The notes under the pieces are model-generated. The model was not told the origin of the DNA. It saw nothing but the letters and a program-made list of their open reading frames with translations, and made no database searches. This document shows, piece by piece, positions 1 through 8,144 of a stretch of DNA of 62,493 nt. The position numbers and the translations under genes were made by a program. Each line of letters starts with the position of its first letter. Within the stretch, counting starts at the first letter, position 1. Source of the stretch: Atopostipes suicloacalis DSM 15692 (GTDB lineage Bacteria > Bacillota > Bacilli > Lactobacillales > Carnobacteriaceae_A); NCBI RefSeq assembly GCF_900129085.1, contig NZ_FQUF01000014.1:1-62493 (forward strand), given 5' to 3'.

Positions 1-47
1 TGTTTGTGGCAATATAAAAATACAGAAGATTGCAACGGAAAAGTACA
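1..47 (+). repeat. IS21 left terminal inverted repeat
   Basis: Contains two related blocks (GCAATATAAAAATACA near 9-24 and TTGCAACGGAAAAGTACA at 30-47) that match the right end in inverse orientation with a few mismatches. Confidence 0.85.
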
Positions 48-134
48 TAACCTAGAAATAAAAAAAGGCCTTGTTAGCCTCCCAATAATCCTCTAAAGTT
101 TAAGTTACGACGCTTAACTTGGAGGTAGAAAAGG

Positions 135-1559
135 ATGCTAACAATGACCGACATTAAGACTATCAAAAATCTACGGAATAATCACGATAAATCAATCAAT
201 GAAATTTCTGATACCTTAGGTATCAATTGGCGCACAGCTAAAAAATATGCGGATAATGCAATCCTTCCTGAAGAAAAGATACCGAAAAAATCAGGGATGA
301 TGTACGATGAAGGATGGGGAGATATCGTTTCCTTATGGTTAGAAGAAGACTATCGTCTTACTAAAAAGAAACGAAGAACCAATAAAAATTATTATAAATC
401 ATTAAAAGGTCTAGGTTTTTTAGGATCTTATCGGACCGTTTGTAATTTTGTGCAGGAATGGAAAAGTACACATCATAATGATTTGCCAAGTGCTGGCTAC
501 GAACGCTTGGAACATCCCCAAGCTGAGGCTCAACTTGATTTTGGAACGATGGAAGTTGAACATGAAGGGTCATTTAAGGACGTTAAGGCGCTAGTACTGA
601 GTACACCCTATAGTAATGCCGGATTCGCTGTAGCTTTACCAAGCGAAAACCAAGAATGTCTATTAACGGGGATGAAACAACTTTTTAACCAAATGGGTTG
701 TGTGCCTCGCAAAATTCGAATTGATAATATGACAACGGCTGTTGTTAAACCAAAATCAAAATTTGAGGATCCCATCTTAACGGATGAATTCCAACAGTTT
801 GCGATGCATTATGGGTTTGAAGTACAGGTTTGTAATCCTGCTAGTGGACATGAAAAAGGTAGTGTGGAAAATAAAGTCGGCTATGTGAGATATAACTTCT
901 TCTCGGAGACACCAAAAATGAAAGACTTTACTTCTCTCAATCATGATTTAGAAGAAAAAATGATTGAGAAACGTCAAGAAAAGCATTACGAAAAAATACA
1001 AATAATTGAAAGTTTGTGGCAAGAAGAAAAACAAGTTTGTCTGGCATTACCTGATGAAGATTATCCAGTATTTAAAGAAATTATGATACGCGCCAATAAA
1101 CTAAATGAAATCAAACTGGATAATACTTTCATACATATTCATAATTCATGGCGCCATGGTAACTTATATGCTTATCTCACGTGGGATAAGTATCGTATTG
1201 TCACTCAAAATGGAGAATTAATCCAGGAGGATTTCCGTTCATATTTATATAAAAAACGAGCGATTGACTGGCATACAATCCTTAAGGATTGGAAACAACG
1301 TTTATCTAAAATAACTTATTCTCGTTATTGGAAATATCTTCCTGGTAGGATTCAAGCGTATTTAAGAATTGATGATTTCCGATTACTTTATCAAAGAATT
1401 AATCGATTATTGGAGTTACTTGTAAATCACACGATGGTAGAAGTAAACGAACGGTTCTATGAGCTCGTTACTGAAGAAAATGAAGAAAGTATTAGTGATG
1501 TGAATTGGCAAGGATATGATGCCTTGACGCATTCTCCTTCTAAGGAGGTGAGCGTATGA
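135..1559 (+). CDS. istA: IS21-family transposase IstA
   Basis: 474 residues, the usual size for IstA. An N-terminal helix-turn-helix (about residues 15-45, NEISDTLGINWRTAKKYA) should bind the terminal repeats. The integrase-type catalytic core carries the acidic triad: Asp in QLDFGTMEVE near residue 134, Asp in KIRIDNMTTAVV near 197, and Glu in GHEKGSVENKVGY near 243. It cuts and joins the element ends together with IstB. The start is set by GGAGG at 121-125, nine bases before the ATG. Its stop overlaps the istB start (ATGA), so the two genes are translationally coupled. No frameshift is seen, so it may be active. Confidence 0.95.
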   Translation: MLTMTDIKTIKNLRNNHDKSINEISDTLGINWRTAKKYADNAILPEEKIPKKSGMMYDEGWGDIVSLWLEEDYRLTKKKRRTNKNYYKSLKGLGFLGSYRTVCNFVQEWKSTHHNDLPSAGYERLEHPQAEAQLDFGTMEVEHEGSFKDVKALVLSTPYSNAGFAVALPSENQECLLTGMKQLFNQMGCVPRKIRIDNMTTAVVKPKSKFEDPILTDEFQQFAMHYGFEVQVCNPASGHEKGSVENKVGYVRYNFFSETPKMKDFTSLNHDLEEKMIEKRQEKHYEKIQIIESLWQEEKQVCLALPDEDYPVFKEIMIRANKLNEIKLDNTFIHIHNSWRHGNLYAYLTWDKYRIVTQNGELIQEDFRSYLYKKRAIDWHTILKDWKQRLSKITYSRYWKYLPGRIQAYLRIDDFRLLYQRINRLLELLVNHTMVEVNERFYELVTEENEESISDVNWQGYDALTHSPSKEVSV

Positions 1560-2281
1560 GTCATACCCTAGAATCGGTTTGCCAAGAATTACGATTAAGT
1601 CGTGTACCTAGTCTTATTGATTCAATTGAAGATTCAAATAAAGAAGAATGGTTACTTAAATTATTGATTCATGAAGTAGAGGCAAAGGAACAGCGACGAA
1701 TCCAGCGTTTAATTAAACAGGCAAAGTTTTCAAATCATAAGACATTGGAAATGTTTGAATGGCATGATCAAATTCGCGTACAAGATAATCAGACGAAGGA
1801 GCAGTTAACTTCATTAGACTTTATTCAGTCAAATCAGAATGTTGTCTGTATTGGTGCCCCAGGCACCGGAAAAACGCACTTAGCGAGTGCACTTGGTTAC
1901 AAAGCTTGCCAAGAAGGTATTGAAACAAGATTCTGGCGTGTTAGTGATCTTGTCATTGAGTTAGAAAAGGCATGGAAAAATGGACAACTAGAACGATTTA
2001 AGAAGCGATTTAATCGTGTTCAACTGATCATTCTGGACGAGATGGGCTATGTACCGTTTAATAAAAATGGTTCAGAATTACTTTTTCAACTGATAAGTGA
2101 TTGGTATGAGACAAAAAGTATTATCATTACATCAAATTTAGAGTTTAGCAGTTGGAATAAAGTATTTATCGATCCGCGCCTCACATCGGCGCTGGTGGAT
2201 CGCCTTATTCACCACGCGCATATACTAACCTTTACAGGAGAAAGCTATCGTTTGAAAAATGCTTTATCTAAAATAGAATAA
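1556..2281 (+). CDS. istB: IS21-family helper ATPase IstB
   Basis: 241 residues. AAA+ ATPase related to DnaC, with Walker A GAPGTGKTHLA near residue 101 and Walker B LIILDEMGYVPF near 159, followed by a sensor-like TSNLEF segment. In IS21 elements IstB assembles on target DNA, selects the site and stimulates IstA. The ATG overlaps the istA stop, and an AAGGAGGTGAG sequence inside the istA end serves as the ribosome binding site. The protein is full length. Confidence 0.95.
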   Translation: MSHTLESVCQELRLSRVPSLIDSIEDSNKEEWLLKLLIHEVEAKEQRRIQRLIKQAKFSNHKTLEMFEWHDQIRVQDNQTKEQLTSLDFIQSNQNVVCIGAPGTGKTHLASALGYKACQEGIETRFWRVSDLVIELEKAWKNGQLERFKKRFNRVQLIILDEMGYVPFNKNGSELLFQLISDWYETKSIIITSNLEFSSWNKVFIDPRLTSALVDRLIHHAHILTFTGESYRLKNALSKIE

Positions 2282-2311
2282 TTAAATGGAAAATATTGGG
2301 TGGCAACATTG

Positions 2312-2357
2312 TGTACTTTTCGTTGCAAAACTATGTACTTCTCTATTGCAAAACACA
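2312..2357 (-). repeat. IS21 right terminal inverted repeat
   Basis: Read on the minus strand it starts TGTGTTTTGCAATAG and continues to TTGCAACGAAAAGTACA, mirroring the left end. It lies about 30 bases after the istB stop and sets the right border of the element at 2357. Confidence 0.85.
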
Positions 2358-2784
2358 TTAGTTCTTCATTTAATTTTAAATATCTACATTATACAATTCT
2401 TATGAATCTATTCTATAGTATCATAAACTTTAAGTACTCAGAAATTCACTTACATCATTCCTTCACTCTCGATTGCTTTGACTATTGTCCGTCTATTTAA
2501 ACATCCGTTTTTATGTATAATATAAATATTTTATTACAATAAAAGAGAATGCTTAAATGTTTACTTATAACACGCTAAAACAAATAAAGAAAATATAATG
2601 TAATTGTTAGTTGTCCATTGATTACAGTCAAACAGAATATACTACAAATATATAGTTAAAATAAAAAACTCTTCTACCGAAGTGAGAAAGGGGGGATATG
2701 TAATTTTTAAGGGATAATACTCGATTTCTTTTGAAATCACCGTTCCATACCGTATTTTCAAGCGAATAAATTCGCAATTTAAGG
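2358..2784. other. AT-rich intergenic stretch without a supported gene
   Basis: About 430 bases between the IS21 right end and the rpsI terminator. I see no credible coding region: the open frames are short, lack a ribosome binding site and have no recognisable product. There is a TATAAT at about 2517 without a matched -35, and small dyads such as GATTTCTTTTGAAATC near 2724-2739. It is probably a decayed remnant left beside the insertion. Confidence 0.6.
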
Positions 2785-2822
2785 GAAATAAAAAAGAGAA
2801 CCTCTCAAAAGAGATTCTCTTT
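2785..2822 (-). terminator. Intrinsic terminator of rplM-rpsI
   Basis: AAAGAGAA at 2793-2800 pairs with TTCTCTTT at 2815-2822, with CTCT/AGAG inside and a CAAA loop. On the minus strand the stem is followed by a run of T (2792-2785). It lies about 94 bases beyond the rpsI stop. Confidence 0.85.
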
Positions 2823-2842
2823 ATATATATTAAAATTGTTAG

Positions 2843-2901
2843 ACAAGGAACAACTCTCGCTGTGCTCGTCTTGTACGATATTTGCAATCGACTGAAGTCG
2901 A
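2843..2901 (-). other. Structured 3' untranslated region of rpsI
   Basis: Between the rpsI stop and the terminator the transcript can form TCGAC-TTCA-GTCGA (2901-2888) and a bulged stem closing with ACAAG/CTTGT (2874-2843). No reading frame is present. I do not recognise the element; it could be a repeat copy or an RNA processing or stability structure. Confidence 0.35.
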
Positions 2902-2915
2902 AACAACTATCGCAA

Positions 2916-3308
2916 TTAACGTTTTGAGAATTGTGGAGATTTACGTGCTTTTTTACGGCCTGGTTTGTAACGTTCTTTCATTCTTGAGTCACGTGTTAAG
3001 TAACCTTCTTCTTTTAATGGTGCACGGAAATCTGGATCTACTGTTAATAGTGCTCGAGCGATTCCGTGACGAACGGCTCCTGCTTGTCCAGCATATCCTC
3101 CACCGTGAATGTTTGCACGGATGTCATAGCTGCCTTCAGTGCTTGTAGCAACTAGTGGTTGTTTAATAATTGTTTGTAAATAGTCATATGGTAAGTATTC
3201 TGAGATATCTTTACCGTTTAATTCAATTTTACCTGTACCTGGTGTCAAAATAACACGAGCTGTTGAGTTTTTACGACGACCAGTTCCAAAATATTGTACT
3301 TGTGCCAA
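2916..3308 (-). CDS. rpsI: 30S ribosomal protein S9
   Basis: 130 residues, the normal length. It starts [19 protein letters not shown] and has the conserved [19 protein letters not shown] core. It ends in the basic tail KSPQFSKR, whose last Arg reaches the P-site tRNA anticodon loop in known 30S structures. It is second in the rplM-rpsI operon, 20 bases after rplM, as in most bacteria. Its ribosome binding site is AAGGAGGGAAA. Confidence 0.97.
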   Translation of the reverse strand: MAQVQYFGTGRRKNSTARVILTPGTGKIELNGKDISEYLPYDYLQTIIKQPLVATSTEGSYDIRANIHGGGYAGQAGAVRHGIARALLTVDPDFRAPLKEEGYLTRDSRMKERYKPGRKKARKSPQFSKR

Positions 3309-3328
3309 TGTGGATTTCCCTCCTTAGA

Positions 3329-3769
3329 TTAAATCAAGTCTGTAATGTCAAGTTCTTCTGGTTGTTGCGCTATTTGTTTGTGATCTGGACCAGCGTAAAC
3401 ATGTAATTTTTTAGCCATTTTACGTCCAAGTGAATTCTTAGGAAGCATTCCTTTAATAGAAGTTTCAATTAAACGTTCTGGTTTATCTCTACGCATATCT
3501 CCAGCAGAAACCTGAGTTAATCCACCAGGGTATCCAGAATGACGTGCATATAATTTATCTGTTGCTTTTTTACCTGTTAATTTAATTTTTTCAGCATTAA
3601 CAACAATTACATAGTCCCCTGTATCCACATGAGGAGTGTAAGTTGGTTTATTTTTTCCGCGTAAAATTGAAGCAACAACGGTTGAAAGACGTCCTAAAGA
3701 AATATCAGTTGCGTCAACAACATACCATTTGCGTTCAACTTCAGCTGGTTTAGCCATATAAGTTCGCAC
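3329..3769 (-). CDS. rplM: 50S ribosomal protein L13 (GTG start)
   Basis: 146 residues from the GTG at 3769-3767. A longer frame begins with ATG at 3784, but that ATG belongs to the Shine-Dalgarno sequence (ATGGAGGG). From the GTG the protein begins (M)[19 protein letters not shown], which lines up with the usual L13 start MRTT. Conserved segments are TLGRLS-like [29 protein letters not shown] and the C-terminal [20 protein letters not shown]13 is an early assembly protein of the large subunit. It leads the rplM-rpsI operon, behind a strong promoter and a structured leader. Confidence 0.95.
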   Translation of the reverse strand: MRTYMAKPAEVERKWYVVDATDISLGRLSTVVASILRGKNKPTYTPHVDTGDYVIVVNAEKIKLTGKKATDKLYARHSGYPGGLTQVSAGDMRRDKPERLIETSIKGMLPKNSLGRKMAKKLHVYAGPDHKQIAQQPEELDITDLI

Positions 3770-3930
3770 TTGTTTTCCCTCCAAAATAATCTAGAATCTT
3801 TTAATTATTATCTAAATCTTTGTTCCGAAAGATTTGATAACTTTAAATGTCATAAATAATGTTCGTTTAAGTTTATTGTTTTCTCAAGATAAGTTCCGGG
3901 GCTTATCATGGTGGTAAACAATACCATCAA
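3770..3930 (-). promoter_or_regulatory. L13-type structured leader of rplM
   Basis: The transcript starting near 3926 can form GATAAG-CCCCGGAA-CTTATC, ATTGTTT pairing with AAACAAT around it, and a strong lower hairpin AAATCTTT-CGGAAC-AAAGATTT (about 3835-3814) extended by TTATC/GATAA. Firmicute rplM messages carry a conserved autoregulatory leader (L13 leader family). The position and the GATAAG hairpin fit that family, but I could not check it against a covariance model. Confidence 0.55.
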
Positions 3931-3932
3931 GT

Positions 3933-3961
3933 ATGATACCTTGAATCAGGCTCAATGTCAA
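3933..3961 (-). promoter_or_regulatory. Sigma-A promoter of rplM-rpsI
   Basis: On the minus strand TTGACA (3961-3956), 17 bases, then TATCAT (3938-3933). The -35 is a full consensus match and the -10 has one mismatch. Confidence 0.85.
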
Positions 3962-4008
3962 GGTTTCAGAATCAATTTTCTGCTATTTTTTATATTTTAT
4001 TTATAAAT

Positions 4009-4767
4009 TTAATAGTGAACTTTTTCTAATCTCAGACCTTGAGGACCAATTGTAGGCCCTGCTACATTTCGATCTCTCGCTTCAAGAACTTTTTTCATCT
4101 CTTCAACTTCTTTGCGACCATCCGCTATTTCTAGAACAGTTCCTACAATGATTCGAATCATATTGTATAAAAAACCATCCCCATGAAATGTAAAGATCCA
4201 TTCCTTCGTCGTCTCATCAATCTTTAAAGACGCCTCATAAATCGTCCGTACTTTATCCACCTTGTCTGTCTTCATGGAGCAAAAACTTGTGAAGTCATGC
4301 GTGCCAACGAGCACCGCTAAGGCAGCTTCTGCTTTTGCTTGATTCAAAGGGTACGGATGATGCAACGCAAAATTTCGAGTGAACGGGTTTCTTACCCCTT
4401 GATTATCCACACGATAACTATACATTTTACTTTTTGCTTGATAACGCGCATGAAAGTCATTTGCGACGCGTTCTAAATAAAGGATCGAAATATCATTAGG
4501 CGTTAGAACATTTAATCCCTTGAACAGTCCTTCTTTCGGAATCGTGGATGTGTAATCAAAATGAAGAACCAACTGCGCTGCATGGACGCCTGCATCTGTT
4601 CGGCCTGCCGGATGAATACGTATAAATTTGCCTTTGTCCATTTGAGCTAAAGCTTTTTCTAGCTCGCCTTGAACCGTTCGTCCCTTCGGCTGTACTTGGA
4701 AACCCGAAAAATCTGTTCCATCATAAGCAATAGTCGCTTTATATCGAACCATATCCCCTGCTTCCAT
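4009..4767 (-). CDS. truA: tRNA pseudouridine(38-40) synthase TruA
   Basis: 252 residues, normal size. TruA converts uridines 38-40 of the anticodon arm to pseudouridine. The catalytic Asp lies in AGRTDAGVHA near residue 58. IAYDGTDFSGFQ at the N-terminus and the C-terminal GDGFLYNMIRIIVGT are family hallmarks. The start ATG at 4767 has AGGAGG seven bases upstream; a second in-frame ATG five codons in is possible. It follows ecfT on the same strand, an arrangement common in Firmicutes. Confidence 0.95.
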   Translation of the reverse strand: MEAGDMVRYKATIAYDGTDFSGFQVQPKGRTVQGELEKALAQMDKGKFIRIHPAGRTDAGVHAAQLVLHFDYTSTIPKEGLFKGLNVLTPNDISILYLERVANDFHARYQAKSKMYSYRVDNQGVRNPFTRNFALHHPYPLNQAKAEAALAVLVGTHDFTSFCSMKTDKVDKVRTIYEASLKIDETTKEWIFTFHGDGFLYNMIRIIVGTVLEIADGRKEVEEMKKVLEARDRNVAGPTIGPQGLRLEKVHY

Positions 4768-4821
4768 GTGTTCTCCTCCTACTTTTATTTCCTTTTTCCT
4801 TCGGTAAATAATCTAAAGTGC

Positions 4822-5622
4822 CTAAATGATAAAACGAGCGCTTAGTAGCAGGACAGTTACCATTCCAAAAAGTCCAAACGTATAAAAATCTTGATTCGTC
4901 CATTCCAGCTGACGCAATTTTGTACGATGATCGCCGCCGCGGTAGCCACGAGCCGTCATGGCTACGGCTAATTGATCGGCACGGTCAATCGAACTAATAA
5001 ATAGAGGAATTAACAAAGGAACAATTTTTTTCATACGTTCAAGTAAATTTCCTTCATCAAAACTTACCCCACGCGCTTTTTGGGCATTCATAATTTTCTC
5101 TGTTTCCTGCATTAAAGTTGGGACAAAACGTAGGGCTATGGATAAAATAAGGGCAATTTCTTGTACGGGGACTTTTAATCGCTTCAAAGGTCTCAGTAAA
5201 GATTCAATACCATCTGCAATTTCAAGCGGGGTTGTCGTGAGCGTCAAAATGGTTGACATCATAACAATCATTACAAATCGCAAAATGATTAATATCGCAT
5301 TAATAATTCCTTCTAATGTAATCGTTAGCCATCCATACTCAAGAAGCACAGTATCCCCTTGTGCAAAAATCAATTGAAAGAAAACAGTAATCAAAATTAA
5401 GAGGGCTAATGGTTTAAGCCCATTAATATAATAACTAATAGGAATCTCAGATATTTTAGCCGCCACAAAAACAAGCCCTAATAAAACTAAATAGGTCCAC
5501 CAACTACTAGCCATAAAAATTAATATAATAAACCACATAGAAGCAACTAATTTTGTACGAGGATCTAAGCGGTGGATATAAGAATCTCCTGGAACATATT
5601 GCCCCAATATTAATTTATCCAT
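4822..5622 (-). CDS. ecfT: ECF transporter transmembrane protein EcfT
   Basis: 266 residues with about five to six hydrophobic segments. EcfT couples the two ATPases to an exchangeable vitamin- or metal-binding S component in the membrane. The two coupling-helix motifs are visible: AQKARGVSFDEG near residue 181 and TARGYRGGDHRT near 223, both of the Ala-Arg-Gly type. The start overlaps the ecfA2 end by eight bases, so the module is coupled. No S component lies nearby, so it is probably a group II (shared) ECF module. Confidence 0.95.
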   Translation of the reverse strand: MDKLILGQYVPGDSYIHRLDPRTKLVASMWFIILIFMASSWWTYLVLLGLVFVAAKISEIPISYYINGLKPLALLILITVFFQLIFAQGDTVLLEYGWLTITLEGIINAILIILRFVMIVMMSTILTLTTTPLEIADGIESLLRPLKRLKVPVQEIALILSIALRFVPTLMQETEKIMNAQKARGVSFDEGNLLERMKKIVPLLIPLFISSIDRADQLAVAMTARGYRGGDHRTKLRQLEWTNQDFYTFGLFGMVTVLLLSARFII

Positions 5623-6514
5623 CCGTTCTCACCTGCTTATCTTTACGCTCTACTTCAGGATGATCTATTTCTTTGATAATCATTTGTGTTAATTCATCCA
5701 AAGTTAAGGGTAGTTTATCATAAGACCAGCTAGGATCTTTTATTAATTCTTTTGCAAATTCAACGGTATTGGGAACGTCTAATTGAATAGAACGAAGCCA
5801 TTTTTCTTTTTGAAACACTGTGCGGGGTGAGCCATCTCCAACAATTTTTCCATCATCTAAAACAATCATATGATCTGCATAATTAGCCACGTCTTCCATT
5901 TGATGAGTAACTAAAACAATGGTTAGATTTTTTTCTTTATGAAGCCCATTAAAGAGAGACATCATTTCAAGCTGACCTTTGGGATCTAATCCGGCTGTAG
6001 GTTCATCTAAAACCAATACGCTAGGTTCCATTACTAACACACCAGCAATCGCTACTCGACGCATTTGCCCACCCGACAACTCAAAGGGGGAACGATCCAT
6101 AAAAGAAGCATCCAAACCAACCACAGGTAAAATTTCTTCTGCTCGTTTTAGGGCTTCTTCTTCAGATACACCAAAATTTTGAGGACCAAAAGCAATATCC
6201 TTTCCAACGGTTTCCTCAAACAATTGAGCTTCAGGAAATTGAAAAACAACCCCTATTTCTTTTCGAATATCTCTTATTGACTTTTCTGTTTTATTGGAAG
6301 TTACTTCTAAATCTCCCAGCCATACACTTCCTGAAGTGGGTGTTTTCAGAGCATTGAGATGTTGTAGGATGGTTGATTTTCCACTTCCAGTATGTCCTAC
6401 AATAGCCGTATAACTGCCGTCTTTAATTGTAAAGTTAATATCATGAAGTACTTTATTTTCAAACGGTGTTCCTGGTTGATAAGTAAAGTTTACATCTTCG
6501 AATCGTATTTCCAT
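5615..6514 (-). CDS. ecfA2: ECF transporter ATPase EcfA2
   Basis: About 299 residues from the ATG at 6514. Walker A is GHTGSGKST, Q-loop VFQFPEAQLF, signature LSGGQMRRVAIAG, Walker B VLVLDEPTAGLDP, and the switch His is in VTHQMEDV. The Q-loop PEAQLF and the longer C-terminal tail are typical of EcfA2. A GTG two codons upstream (6520) also has an AAAGG at useful distance and could be the start. The gene overlaps the end of ecfA1 by 25 bases and ecfT by 8. Confidence 0.93.
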   Translation of the reverse strand: MEIRFEDVNFTYQPGTPFENKVLHDINFTIKDGSYTAIVGHTGSGKSTILQHLNALKTPTSGSVWLGDLEVTSNKTEKSIRDIRKEIGVVFQFPEAQLFEETVGKDIAFGPQNFGVSEEEALKRAEEILPVVGLDASFMDRSPFELSGGQMRRVAIAGVLVMEPSVLVLDEPTAGLDPKGQLEMMSLFNGLHKEKNLTIVLVTHQMEDVANYADHMIVLDDGKIVGDGSPRTVFQKEKWLRSIQLDVPNTVEFAKELIKDPSWSYDKLPLTLDELTQMIIKEIDHPEVERKDKQVRTDG

Positions 6515-7326
6515 AACCACTCAACCAGCCTTTCTTCTGTCATAAACTCTTCCGGTAAATCTAGACCATTTTCCATTAATTGATATTTTAATTGCTCAAC
6601 AAATGGGACCGTTAAGCCTAAATCAATAAGTTCGTCACCTAGTTTAAAGATTTCTTCTGGAACATCTATATATTTTATTTGTCCTTTTTCTAAAACAAAA
6701 ATACGATCAGCATGAGCGGCTTCATTAATATCATGTGTAATAGAAAGGACAGTTAAATTGCTTTTTTCTTTAACCGCTTTAACCGTTTCTAAAACTTCCG
6801 CTCGTCCTTTAGGATCAAGCATACTGGTCGCTTCATCTAAAATAATAATTTCAGGTTCTAATGCTAAAATTCCGGCAATAGCGACTCTTTGTTTTTGTCC
6901 ACCAGATAGGCGGGCAGGTTCAGCTTGTTTGAAATCTTCCATGCCAACTTGCTCTAATGATCGATTAATTCGGTCAATCATCTCATCACGTGGAATACCA
7001 ATATTTTCTAGTCCAAATGCTACATCATCAGCTACGGTTGAACCTACAAACTGGTTATCCGGATTTTGAAAGACCATACCTACTTTTTGGCGAATCGTCC
7101 AGATGTTTTCTTCATTCATCGCTAGTCCGTCTACCGAAATAGTCCCTTCTTGAGGCATATTTAATCCGTTCAATGTTTTGACTAAAGTTGATTTCCCTGA
7201 TCCATTTGCTCCGATAAGTGTAATCCACTCACCTTTTTCGATTGTTAACGATATATTATTTAATGCCAAGAAATCATCTGTCGAACTATAACGATAACTG
7301 ACATTTTGTAATGAAATTAGACTCAT
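6490..7326 (-). CDS. ecfA1: ECF transporter ATPase EcfA1
   Basis: 278 residues from the ATG at 7326, which follows AGGAG at eight bases; the frame is open further upstream, but that part has no family similarity. Walker A is GANGSGKST, Q-loop VFQNPDNQFVG, signature LSGGQKQRVAIAG, Walker B IIILDEATSMLDP and switch THDINEA. The Q-loop NPDNQFVG marks the EcfA1 subgroup. It pairs with EcfA2 as a heterodimer. First gene of ecfA1-ecfA2-ecfT-truA. Confidence 0.94.
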   Translation of the reverse strand: MSLISLQNVSYRYSSTDDFLALNNISLTIEKGEWITLIGANGSGKSTLVKTLNGLNMPQEGTISVDGLAMNEENIWTIRQKVGMVFQNPDNQFVGSTVADDVAFGLENIGIPRDEMIDRINRSLEQVGMEDFKQAEPARLSGGQKQRVAIAGILALEPEIIILDEATSMLDPKGRAEVLETVKAVKEKSNLTVLSITHDINEAAHADRIFVLEKGQIKYIDVPEEIFKLGDELIDLGLTVPFVEQLKYQLMENGLDLPEEFMTEERLVEWLWKYDSKM

Positions 7327-7470
7327 TTGATTTACTCCTGTATATGATAATCTATTTATCCTTATAAGGATAGCAAAGTAACACTCTGGATACAATAGTA
7401 GACTTATTATTCTCTTCTTTTCACATTAAAACCCATTATAAAACAAAAAATCACTTTTTGATATATACGC
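7327..7470 (-). promoter_or_regulatory. Upstream region of ecfA1
   Basis: A TATAAT lies about 110 bases upstream of the ATG (near 7440-7435) with no good -35. A 16-base perfect palindrome TATCCTTATAAGGATA covers 7357-7372 and may be an operator or a leader hairpin. Evidence is weak. Confidence 0.3.
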
Positions 7471-7496
7471 TTCTCCTGGGACTCAGCCCAGGAGAA
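7471..7496 (-). other. Strong hairpin downstream of rplQ
   Basis: TTCTCCTGGG (7471-7480) pairs perfectly with CCCAGGAGAA (7487-7496) around ACTCAG. It lies about 90 bases after the rplQ stop. No T run follows directly on the minus strand, so it is not a textbook terminator. It may protect the 3' end or act as a processing site. Confidence 0.5.
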
Positions 7497-7587
7497 ACTA
7501 GAGCTAGACACTTGGGATTTAACCATCATCATAACGCTCTTTATACATCATTAAAAGTGAGTCATTGTTTTATTCAGTTAGAGCAAA

Positions 7588-8100
7588 TTATTCTTCAGAA
7601 GCGTCTTCTGTTACTTCGTCAGTTTCTTCTACTTCTTCAGCAGAATCTATTTCTTCTGTTTCAACTTCTGTTGCTTCCTCTGGCTCTTCTTCTGTTTCTA
7701 ATTCGTCAAAGTTTACTTCTTCAACAAATTCTAAGATTGCCATTGGAGCGCCATCTCCACGACGTGGTTCTGTTTTTAGTACTCGTGTATAGCCACCATT
7801 TCGTGTTTCGAAACGTGGAGCAATTTCATTAAATAATTTTTGAACAACTGATTCAACAATAATTGCTTCTTCTGTTTCTTCTACAGTTGCTAACTCATTA
7901 CGTAGTATAGACGCTGCTTGACGACGTGCGTGTATGTCACCTTTTTTACCTAAAGTTACTAATTTGTCTGCTAATTTTGATACTTCTTTAGCACGAGTAA
8001 CTGTAGTTGTGATACGTTCGTTAATAATTAAGTCTGATACTAAATCGCGTAATAATGCTTTTCTTTGAGAACTTGTTCGTCCTAATTTACGGTATGCCAT
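7588..8100 (-). CDS. rplQ: 50S ribosomal protein L17 with acidic C-terminal extension
   Basis: 170 residues. Residues 1-126 are a normal L17: [20 protein letters not shown], then the conserved [20 protein letters not shown], ending near ILEFVE. Bacillus-type L17 usually ends there. The remaining 44 or so residues are almost all Glu, Asp, Thr, Val and Ser (for example [19 protein letters not shown]) and should be disordered. L17 lies near the exit of the peptide tunnel. It is the last gene of the S10-spc-alpha cluster, 44 bases after rpoA. No frameshift is needed to read the tail. Confidence 0.94.
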   Translation of the reverse strand: MAYRKLGRTSSQRKALLRDLVSDLIINERITTTVTRAKEVSKLADKLVTLGKKGDIHARRQAASILRNELATVEETEEAIIVESVVQKLFNEIAPRFETRNGGYTRVLKTEPRRGDGAPMAILEFVEEVNFDELETEEEPEEATEVETEEIDSAEEVEETDEVTEDASEE

Positions 8101-8144
8101 TTAGTCGAATCCTCCTTACCTACAATTATCAGTCTATATTTTTA

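Larger units (their letters stand above)
1..2357 (+). mobile_element. IS21-family insertion sequence, apparently complete
   Basis: The element starts with TGT at base 1 and ends with ACA at 2357, and holds istA and istB. Its ends match as inverted repeats: in both, GCAAT follows TGT after five bases, and a second block, TTGCAACGGAAAAGTACA at 30-47, matches TTGCAACGAAAAGTACA read on the minus strand at 2328-2312. Repeated blocks within each end are typical of IS21, where they bind the transposase. The target duplication cannot be checked because the left flank is outside the window. Both genes are open and look functional. Confidence 0.9.

Noticed and set aside
2300-2500. 66-codon plus-strand open frame at the IS21 right end
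   Set aside because: It starts inside the terminal repeat, has no ribosome binding site, and its translation looks random and Ile/Phe/Tyr-rich.
7471-7496. Classical terminator after rplQ
   Set aside because: The stem is perfect but no T run follows on the minus strand, so it is listed only as a hairpin.
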